Shown here in pieces: positions 58,243 through 64,000 of a stretch of 64,000 nucleotides of DNA (position 1 is the first letter of the stretch; every line of letters starts with the position of its first letter). A model generated the notes under the pieces. It was not told the DNA's origin and ran no database searches. It saw only the letters and a list, made by a program, of their open reading frames with translations. Both the position numbers and the translations under genes were made by a program. The stretch is from Vibrio barjaei (GTDB lineage Bacteria > Pseudomonadota > Gammaproteobacteria > Enterobacterales > Vibrionaceae). Where the stretch lies: the NCBI RefSeq assembly GCF_001639065.2, contig NZ_LQXO02000026.1, forward strand, positions 83,699 to 147,698. Direction: 5' to 3'.

Positions 58243-58896
58243 TTATTCTTGGACTTGTTCATCAACAATAGGCCAGCCACCAAGCGCTTTCCATTTGTTG
58301 ACGATTCGACAAAATAGCTCAGCCGTCTTTTGAGTGTCATAAAGGGCAGAGTGAGCCTCTCTATTATCAAACTCCATACCTGCGGCTTTACAAGCTTTTG
58401 CCAATACTGTTTGACCATAAGCTAAACCACTTAGAGTGGCTGTATCGAAAGTGGCAAACGGATGGAAAGGAACACGCTTAAGTTTAGCGCGCTCGTTCGC
58501 TGCACTAACAAAACTATGATCAAAGTTAGCATTGTGAGCAACCATGATAGCTCGGCTGCAATCATGTTGCTTTTGCTCCTTGCGAATGACTTTGTAGATT
58601 TCTTTAAGTGCTTCCTGTTCGGGCACAGCACCTCGAAGCGGACTAAATGGGTCGCGAATTCCTGTAAATTCCAGTGCTTCTTTCTCTAGGTTAGCGCCTT
58701 CAAATGGTTCTATGTGAAAGTGCAAGACAGAAGCAGGCTGTAAATTTCCTTGATCGTCCATGGTTAAAGTGATTGCGCAAATCTCTAATAACGCATCAGT
58801 CTTAGCATTGAAACCTGCGGTCTCAACGTCAACGACGACGGGAAAATAGCCACGGAATCGCTTTTTTAGGGTGAGTGCTTCGTTTTCTACGGTCAT
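58243..58896 (-). CDS. rnt: Ribonuclease T
   Basis: 217 residues from ATG 58896, which aligns with the E. coli start (same 14 residues before RGYFPVV). DEDDh exonuclease: Asp23 and Glu25 in [15 protein letters not shown], and AHSALYDT near the end. It trims 3' ends of tRNA, 5S and 23S rRNA. The frame runs 72 bases further upstream without a better start. Divergent from motY. Confidence 0.93.
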   Translation of the reverse strand: MTVENEALTLKKRFRGYFPVVVDVETAGFNAKTDALLEICAITLTMDDQGNLQPASVLHFHIEPFEGANLEKEALEFTGIRDPFSPLRGAVPEQEALKEIYKVIRKEQKQHDCSRAIMVAHNANFDHSFVSAANERAKLKRVPFHPFATFDTATLSGLAYGQTVLAKACKAAGMEFDNREAHSALYDTQKTAELFCRIVNKWKALGGWPIVDEQVQE

Positions 58897-59197
58897 TTCA
58901 GAGTTTTCTAGTGTGACGAAGGCAGCATTATTGCAGATTATCCAGCTATAAAAAACCAGACGAGTCATTTAATTTTCGCAGACAAAGTTTGAAAAATAAT
59001 ACTTGGCTATGATCGATGACTATTTATCAAAACATGCAAGGGTACAAGCTGAACAAAGAAGGAGGGGGAAACGTATGTTAGTGAATTGAGTCGATAACAT
59101 GGCGAGGTTTTTGCACTATCTGATGTGGAGATCCATCTAGCACGTAGAGCGGCAAAACTGTGCCGTAGCGTATATTGCAAAAGAGTTACTTAACTGT
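58897..59197. other. rnt/motY divergent region
   Basis: 301 bases, no gene. GTCGATAA at 59090-59097 resembles the sigma-28 -10 element; the matching -35 spacing is poor. Confidence 0.5.
59090..59097 (+). promoter_or_regulatory. Possible sigma-28 -10 element for motY
   Basis: GTCGATAA matches 7 of 8 of GCCGATAA about 100 bases before motY. The only TAAA-like -35 (GAAA) is at 18-base spacing instead of 15, so support is weak. Confidence 0.3.
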
Positions 59198-60082
59198 ATG
59201 AAATTAAAAGCCTTACTAACACTATCACTGTTGCCTATTATGACTGCTACCGCGGCCAATGCGGCAATTGAGAAACGTTATGTGGCAACACCAACACAGT
59301 CACAATGGGAAATGGTCAGTAATTCTCCGCTAGAATGCCGGCTCGTTCATCCGATTCCTAATTTCGGTGACGCGGAATTCATCGCGCGTGCAAGCAAGAA
59401 GATGAATCTGGATTTTGAACTGAAAATGCGCCGATCTATGGGCGAAACTCGAAATGTTAGTTTGGTGTCTTTGCCGCCTCCATGGAGACCGGGTGACAGT
59501 GCCGACAGAATTACTAACCTACAATTCTTTAAGCAGTTTGATGGGTATGTCGGTGGGCAGGCTGCTTGGAGCATATTGAGTGAGCTAGAAAAAGGACGCT
59601 ATCCAACTTTCAGTTATCAAGATTGGCAAAGTAGAGATGAGCGAATCGAGGTCTCGTTGTCTTCGGTTTTATTCCAAGCCAAATACAATGTCTTTAGTGA
59701 CTGTATCGCCAATCTATTACCTTACAGCTTCGAAGACATTTCATTCACGATTTTACATTATGATCGTAATAGTGAGCAGCTGAATAAGACTTCCCAACAT
59801 AGGCTTCAGCAAATCACCGAGTACGTTCGATACAATCAAGATATCGATTTGGTTCTTGTCTCGACCTATACGGATTCCTCTGATTCCAAAGGTGAGAGCC
59901 AACAACTTTCCGATAAACGTGCATCGATTCTGCAAGACTATTTCCAATCACTGGGACTACCTAAAGACCGTATTCAAGTTCAAGGCTATGGGAAACGTCG
60001 TCCAGTTGCCGACAATTCTTCTCCAATAGGTAAAGCTAAGAATCAGCGCGTGGTGATTTCTTTCGGGCGTACCGAAGTTTAG
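59198..60082 (+). CDS. motY: Sodium-type flagellar motor protein MotY
   Basis: 294 residues; V. alginolyticus MotY has 293. Signal peptide [23 protein letters not shown]-terminal T-ring domain (about 23-155) and C-terminal OmpA-like peptidoglycan-binding domain ([23 protein letters not shown], then [12 protein letters not shown]). With MotX it forms the T ring that holds the PomAB stators in polar flagella. It stands alone, away from other flagellar genes. Terminator at 60093-60124. Confidence 0.95.
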   Translation: MKLKALLTLSLLPIMTATAANAAIEKRYVATPTQSQWEMVSNSPLECRLVHPIPNFGDAEFIARASKKMNLDFELKMRRSMGETRNVSLVSLPPPWRPGDSADRITNLQFFKQFDGYVGGQAAWSILSELEKGRYPTFSYQDWQSRDERIEVSLSSVLFQAKYNVFSDCIANLLPYSFEDISFTILHYDRNSEQLNKTSQHRLQQITEYVRYNQDIDLVLVSTYTDSSDSKGESQQLSDKRASILQDYFQSLGLPKDRIQVQGYGKRRPVADNSSPIGKAKNQRVVISFGRTEV

Positions 60083-60092
60083 TTTTGATAGG

Positions 60093-60124
60093 AAAAAACG
60101 CCAGCGAACTAAGCTGGCGTTTTA
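60093..60124. terminator. Bidirectional terminator between motY and gloA
   Basis: AAAACGCCAGC GAACTAA GCTGGCGTTTT. Confidence 0.9.
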
Positions 60125-60151
60125 AATAGAGGTGTGGTGAAAGAGTAGAGA

Positions 60152-60568
60152 TTACCCCTCTAAACCTGCACTTGCTTGTTTGTTCTGAATAAGCTCAATC
60201 ATGTAGCCATCAGGATCTTTTACGAATGCAATTTGAGTGGTGCCACCTTTCACAGGACCTGGCTCACGAGTGACGTTACCGCCTGCTGCTTTAATCGCAT
60301 CGCAAGTACTGTAAATATCATCGACACCAATAGCGATATGACCGTAAGCGCTGCCTAGATCGTATTCAGTCACGCCCCAGTTGTAGGTTAACTCAATCAC
60401 TGCGCCTTCTGACTCGTCACCAAACCCTAAAAACGCCAAGGTGTATTTATATTCAGTATTTTCGTTTTTACGTAGCAACTTCATTCCAATAACGTCGGTA
60501 TAGAATGAAATTGACTTGTCTAAATCACCCACGCGCAGCATGGTGTGAAGGATACGACCGTTAGACAT
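60152..60568 (-). CDS. gloA: Lactoylglutathione lyase (glyoxalase I)
   Basis: 138 residues; metal ligands His8, Glu59, His77 and Glu125 match E. coli GloA with a three-residue shift. [12 protein letters not shown] is the family start. It turns the methylglyoxal-glutathione adduct into S-lactoylglutathione. No zinc-type insertions, so the Ni2+-dependent class is likely. Lies downstream of nth on the same strand, 18 bases apart, suggesting co-transcription. Confidence 0.96.
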   Translation of the reverse strand: MSNGRILHTMLRVGDLDKSISFYTDVIGMKLLRKNENTEYKYTLAFLGFGDESEGAVIELTYNWGVTEYDLGSAYGHIAIGVDDIYSTCDAIKAAGGNVTREPGPVKGGTTQIAFVKDPDGYMIELIQNKQASAGLEG

Positions 60569-60586
60569 AACATTGCTCCTTTGTTT

Positions 60587-61228
60587 TTAATTCTCTGGAT
60601 AGACTTTTTCTTTAAACTCACAAAGATCTTCAATAATGCAGCTACCACATCTCGGTTTTCGAGCGACACATGTGTAACGTCCGTGAAGGATCAACCAGTG
60701 GTGAACGTCTAGTTTAAATTCTTTTGGTACAACTTTTAGTAACTTGTGTTCTACATCATCCACCGTTTTGCCCATCGCAAATTTAGTTCGATTTGAGACA
60801 CGATAAATGTGGGTGTCTACAGCAATGGTAGGCCAGCCAAACGCTGTGTTAAGAACTACATTAGCGGTCTTACGCCCAACACCGGGTAACGCTTCTAGTG
60901 CTTCACGGTTTTCCGGGACTTCGCTGTTGTGTTGGTCAACTAGGATTTGGCACGTCTTGATGACATTCTCTGCTTTAGAGTTAAACAAACCGATAGTTTT
61001 GATGTATTCCTTTACGCCATCCACACCCAATTCGAGCATTGCTTCAGGTGTATTAGCGACGGGATACAGTTTATCGGTCGCTTTATTGACGCTAACATCG
61101 GTTGCTTGAGCAGAGAGTAAAACGGCGATAAGTAGCTCAAATGGTGAGTTCCAATTGAGTTCGGTCTCTGGCTTTGGGTTGTTTTCTCGAAGTCGTTCGA
61201 GGATTTCTCTTCTTTTTATATTGTTCAT
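60587..61228 (-). CDS. nth: Endonuclease III
   Basis: 213 residues. HhH-GPD fold LPGVGRKTANVVL with catalytic Lys (in GRKTANV) and the Asp in AVDTHIYRVSNR; the C-terminal [4Fe-4S] ligands are spaced Cys-X6-Cys-X2-Cys-X5-Cys (CVARKPRCGSCIIEDLC). It removes oxidised pyrimidines from DNA. Follows the rsx operon, as in E. coli, with a weak terminator at 61276-61305 between them. Confidence 0.97.
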   Translation of the reverse strand: MNNIKRREILERLRENNPKPETELNWNSPFELLIAVLLSAQATDVSVNKATDKLYPVANTPEAMLELGVDGVKEYIKTIGLFNSKAENVIKTCQILVDQHNSEVPENREALEALPGVGRKTANVVLNTAFGWPTIAVDTHIYRVSNRTKFAMGKTVDDVEHKLLKVVPKEFKLDVHHWLILHGRYTCVARKPRCGSCIIEDLCEFKEKVYPEN

Positions 61229-61275
61229 TGGCTGACTTAGCTCTTCCCAAAAGTAGTGGGTTCTTCCAGTGATTA

Positions 61276-61305
61276 AAAGCCCAAGATTAGCAAAGTCTTG
61301 GGCTT
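61276..61305 (-). terminator. Terminator between rsxE and nth
   Basis: AGCCCAAGA / TCTTGGGCT stem; on the minus strand followed by TTTTAATC. Possibly leaky, since nth usually belongs to the same operon. Confidence 0.7.
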
Positions 61306-61319
61306 ATTATGGGTGGTGA

Positions 61320-62009
61320 TTAGTTCGTTACACGAGCGCGCTCTATTTGCTGTTTTTCTTGTTTCGGCTGACGAAGCTCTATTTGCTTATCAATAACATT
61401 TTTCAGAGCGATGAGAAAGCCAACGCCGATAAATGCGCCTGGTGGTAACAAGGCGAGTAAGAACTGGCTATCAAATTGGAAGACTTCGATACGAAGCGCC
61501 GCCGCCCAAGGCCCCAATAGCAAATCAGCACCATCAAATAGAGTACCGTTGCCAATAAGTTCGCGCATGGCACCGAGCACGACCAGTACTGAAGTCATGC
61601 CTAGCCCCATCCACAAGCCGTCAAGTGCCGCTGGTAGCACCGCATTTTTGGAGGCAAACGCTTCTGCTCGCCCGATAATAATGCAGTTGGTCACAATAAG
61701 AGGGATGAAAATGCCAAGGGATAAATACAGTCCATAAGCATACGCATTCATTAACAGCTGAACGCAGGTAACTAGCGCAGCAATGATCATTACAAATACA
61801 GGGATTCGAACTTCTTTCGGGACATAGTCTCTGATAAGAGAAACGGTCACGTTAGAGCCGACTAACACCGCTAAGGTCGCAAGGCCAAGACCCAACGCAT
61901 TCGTCACTGTGGATGACACTGCAAGGAGAGGACATAGGCCAAGAAGCTGAACTAGTGCGGGGTTATTATTCCATAGACCATTTTTTAACAACTCTTTAGA
62001 AGTACTCAC
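61320..62009 (-). CDS. rsxE: Rnf/Rsx electron transport complex subunit E
   Basis: 229 residues with six hydrophobic segments. [29 protein letters not shown] is the RnfE start. Membrane subunit of the ion-pumping ferredoxin:NAD+ oxidoreductase complex (or reducer of SoxR). It overlaps rsxG by 4 bases at its start. Basic, Gln-rich C-terminal tail. Confidence 0.95.
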   Translation of the reverse strand: MSTSKELLKNGLWNNNPALVQLLGLCPLLAVSSTVTNALGLGLATLAVLVGSNVTVSLIRDYVPKEVRIPVFVMIIAALVTCVQLLMNAYAYGLYLSLGIFIPLIVTNCIIIGRAEAFASKNAVLPAALDGLWMGLGMTSVLVVLGAMRELIGNGTLFDGADLLLGPWAAALRIEVFQFDSQFLLALLPPGAFIGVGFLIALKNVIDKQIELRQPKQEKQQIERARVTN

Positions 62010-62638
62010 TCTTCACCTCCACAATTTAGTGGTTGGTTTAATATCTTATCGCGATGGGTGTTCACGTAGTTTACTGTATTCTTCACGGCTTTAACTACGG
62101 CACGTGGTGTAATAGTGGCGCCAGTGAAAGAATCAAATTGACCACCGTCTTTTCGCACGGCCCACTGTGACTGATTATCTTCAGTGACTTGCTTGCCTGT
62201 AAAGCCAAGCACCCAGTCGGTAATTCTTAGGTCGATTTTATCGCCTAGTCCAGGTGTTTCTTGGTGAGCCAGAACGCGAGTACCTAGGATCGTGCCTTCG
62301 ATATCCATACCAACAATGATCTTAATTGCACCATTGTAGCCATCAGGTGCTACGGACTCGATAGCCATGGCTTTGGGTTCATTATTAATGTTCGCGATAT
62401 AGACGGGCTGTGGCTGTGTTGTTCCAAGAGCCGGATCACTCACCAAAGTACAAGACGCGTAAAGTTCATTGTCATGCAGTTCATGCGGTATAACTTCATT
62501 AAGCGTCGCTTGAAGTTGTGCTCGCTCTTGGCGAACGATTTGATCTTTGGTTAGATATTGCGTAACAGCGACTACCCCTGTTGATGCACAGGCAAAGATA
62601 GCCAAGGTTAAGCCATTTTTTCTAATTGCATTCAACAT
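62006..62638 (-). CDS. rsxG: Rnf/Rsx electron transport complex subunit G
   Basis: 210 residues with an N-terminal membrane helix (about 10-28) and a periplasmic FMN-binding domain. The flavin-attachment motif is [12 protein letters not shown], where a Thr binds FMN covalently. [18 protein letters not shown] sequence ([15 protein letters not shown]) is a family hallmark. Overlaps rsxE and lies 5 bases after rsxD. Confidence 0.94.
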   Translation of the reverse strand: MLNAIRKNGLTLAIFACASTGVVAVTQYLTKDQIVRQERAQLQATLNEVIPHELHDNELYASCTLVSDPALGTTQPQPVYIANINNEPKAMAIESVAPDGYNGAIKIIVGMDIEGTILGTRVLAHQETPGLGDKIDLRITDWVLGFTGKQVTEDNQSQWAVRKDGGQFDSFTGATITPRAVVKAVKNTVNYVNTHRDKILNQPLNCGGEE

Positions 62639-62643
62639 GGTGA

Positions 62644-63690
62644 TTAATGTCCATAAGTTCTTGGTTTAGTGTAATAGTCTATGAGCGGAACGCACATATT
62701 CGCTAGCAGTACAGCGAAGGCGACACCGTCAGGGAAGCCCCCCCAAGTACGGATTACGAAGATCATCACGCCGATAAATGCACCAAATATTAATCGACCT
62801 TTTACCGTTGTCGAGGCTGATACCGGGTCAGTAGCGATAAAGAATGCCCCAAGCATGGTTGCACCAGATAACAGATGTAATATTGGTGATGCCGTCGCAC
62901 CTGGTGTAAACAGCATGAATAGACCACTAATCACGGTCAACGAGGCAAGAATCGCAACAGGAATGTGCCACTGAATGATTCGTAGCTTAAGTAAGATAAG
63001 GCCACCAGCTAAATAAGCAAGGTTTACCCATTCCCAACCAATACCTGCTAGACCGCCAAATATAGGCTGTTGAACGACTTCCGCAATAGTGTTGCCATTT
63101 TTAATACCCGTTTTGAAGGCATCAAGCGGTGTCGCCATGGTAATACCATCAATACCAGTACGAATTTGCTGTAATGAATACCCATCAGCATCAAAGCCGG
63201 AGAAAATGAGTGAGAACGCATCGACAAAAGTAACGGGTTCACTGGAGAGTGAATGCGGCGTAATCCAACTGGTCATTTCAACTGGGAAGGAAATCAGTAG
63301 AACAACATACGCTACCATCGCTGGGTTGAATGGGTTTTGTCCTAGGCCGCCATATAAGTGCTTAGCAATGATTATGGCGAATACTAAGCCGATGACTAAG
63401 ACCCACCAAGGAGAGAGTGGCGGTATCGCAATGGCCAATAGCCAAGCTGTGACGAGCGCGCTATAGTCACGAAGAGCAGAGAGAGGAGAGCGCTTACGAA
63501 ACAGCATTACGATCGCTTCAAGCATTAAGCCGACAATGATCGCTAAACACAGTTGAATAGCGGTGCCCCAACCAAAAAAGTATGTTTGCGCTATAAGTCC
63601 TGGCAACGCACAAAGCGCCACACCTTTCATTAGATCTGGAGTGCGTTTACGACTGTGAGCATGTGGAGAGCTAGCAATAAAGAAAGACAC
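62644..63690 (-). CDS. rsxD: Rnf/Rsx electron transport complex subunit D
   Basis: 348 residues starting at GTG 63690, which overlaps the rsxC stop by one base (TAGTG) and has AAGGAGAA upstream. Multi-spanning membrane protein; [17 protein letters not shown] holds the Thr that binds FMN covalently in RnfD. Start [17 protein letters not shown] is typical. It is part of the same operon as rsxC, rsxG and rsxE. Confidence 0.95.
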   Translation of the reverse strand: MSFFIASSPHAHSRKRTPDLMKGVALCALPGLIAQTYFFGWGTAIQLCLAIIVGLMLEAIVMLFRKRSPLSALRDYSALVTAWLLAIAIPPLSPWWVLVIGLVFAIIIAKHLYGGLGQNPFNPAMVAYVVLLISFPVEMTSWITPHSLSSEPVTFVDAFSLIFSGFDADGYSLQQIRTGIDGITMATPLDAFKTGIKNGNTIAEVVQQPIFGGLAGIGWEWVNLAYLAGGLILLKLRIIQWHIPVAILASLTVISGLFMLFTPGATASPILHLLSGATMLGAFFIATDPVSASTTVKGRLIFGAFIGVMIFVIRTWGGFPDGVAFAVLLANMCVPLIDYYTKPRTYGH

Positions 63691-64000
63691 TAGTTGTTCT
63701 CCTTGTTATTTTGTTCTTTTTCAATTTTTCTCGCTTTTGCGCGTGCAATTGCAGCTGCAACTGCCGCTTTTTTGTGGTCATCCACAGCAGGCTCGTCCTC
63801 ACCTTGAGTCTTAGGCTCTGTTTCGGCAGCGGCTTGCTTACGCGCTTTAGCACGAGCGATAGCGGCAGCAACGGCTGCTTTTTTCGGATCGTCTTCCGTA
63901 GGTGCGTCAGCGTCTTGAGTCTTAGGCTCTGCTTCTACAGCGGCTTGCTTACGCGCTTTAGCACGAGCGATAGCGGCAGCAACGGCTGCTTTTTTTGGAT
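63690..64000 (-). CDS. rsxC: Rnf/Rsx electron transport complex subunit C, C-terminal repeats (5' end outside window)
   Basis: Only the last ~103 codons are inside the window. They encode Ala/Lys-rich repeats of the type [18 protein letters not shown], the usual variable tail of RnfC/RsxC, ending in [12 protein letters not shown]. The repeat unit is about 37 residues (111 bases). The stop TAG touches the rsxD GTG. The upstream Fe-S and NADH parts are not visible. Confidence 0.92.
   Translation of the reverse strand, partial: PKKAAVAAAIARAKARKQAAVEAEPKTQDADAPTEDDPKKAAVAAAIARAKARKQAAAETEPKTQGEDEPAVDDHKKAAVAAAIARAKARKIEKEQNNKENN
63801..64000 (-). repeat. Direct repeats, 111-base period, in rsxC
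   Basis: The string GGCTTGCTTACGCGCTTTAG starts at 63831 and again at 63942, so the period is 111 bases (37 codons). The repeat covers nearly all of 63801-63890 and 63912-64000 with few mismatches. It encodes the Ala-rich tail of RsxC. A third, more diverged unit lies next to the stop (about 63720-63780). Confidence 0.85.

Noticed and set aside
63671..63871. Alternative frame inside the rsxC repeats
   Set aside because: Shadow of the Ala/Lys-rich rsxC tail; the rsxC frame itself matches RnfC tails and ends exactly at rsxD.

Overview
This 64 kb window is chromosomal DNA from a Vibrio-like gammaproteobacterium. Several independent markers point there: a FadR about 40 residues longer than the enterobacterial protein, MotY of the sodium-driven polar flagellum, NhaB and other sodium antiporters, an Rnf/Rsx operon followed by nth, a VC2046-type gene next to sodB, and a DUF2986-type mini-protein. 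No plasmid, phage, insertion sequence, integron or CRISPR hallmark was seen. The genus call is inference from gene content; the species cannot be fixed by eye.

Layout. 1-5.1 kb: end of an ABC importer operon, a MalZ-type glucosidase, DusC and a YecA-like SEC-C protein. 5.1-9.8 kb: dsbB and nhaB divergent from fadR, then an unknown membrane-anchored protein. 9.9-16.8 kb: metG divergent from mrp, then udk, an AsmA-family protein and a small unknown. 17-28.4 kb: nucleoside transporter, BtuR-type adenosyltransferase, tyrosine phosphatase, ansA, sppA, fadH (with a FadR operator), nitroreductase, topB and a short-chain dehydrogenase. 28.4-30.8 kb: deacetylase plus Nudix pair, mini-protein, tRNA-Ser(TGA) and tRNA-Pro(TGG). 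30.9-39 kb: lapC/yejM-yejL divergent from yejK, an orphan membrane Hpt protein, an envelope-spanning-type lipoprotein, asd and a voltage-gated potassium channel.

39.6-49.0 kb is the accessory part, AT-rich and inserted between housekeeping genes. It holds a six-gene chaperone-usher fimbrial operon whose gene order and subunit sequences resemble the K88/F4 (Fae) type. It is followed by an OmpA-family outer-membrane protein, an overlapping pair that looks like ToxR plus ToxS (membrane winged-helix regulator plus small membrane partner), and a short EAL-domain protein that keeps most catalytic residues. I read this as a self-contained adhesion module with its own sensor-regulator and c-di-GMP output; it is the best candidate here for a little-described system.

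49.2-64 kb returns to core genes: a secreted unknown, MarC-family protein divergent from adhE, an SDR-fold protein lacking its catalytic Tyr/Lys, the VC2046-type gene, sodB, grxD, a Na+/H+ antiporter family protein, rnt, motY, gloA, nth and rsxE-G-D with the C-terminus of rsxC running off the end. Most operons end in clear intrinsic terminators. Both window edges cut genes (an ABC permease on the left, rsxC on the right).
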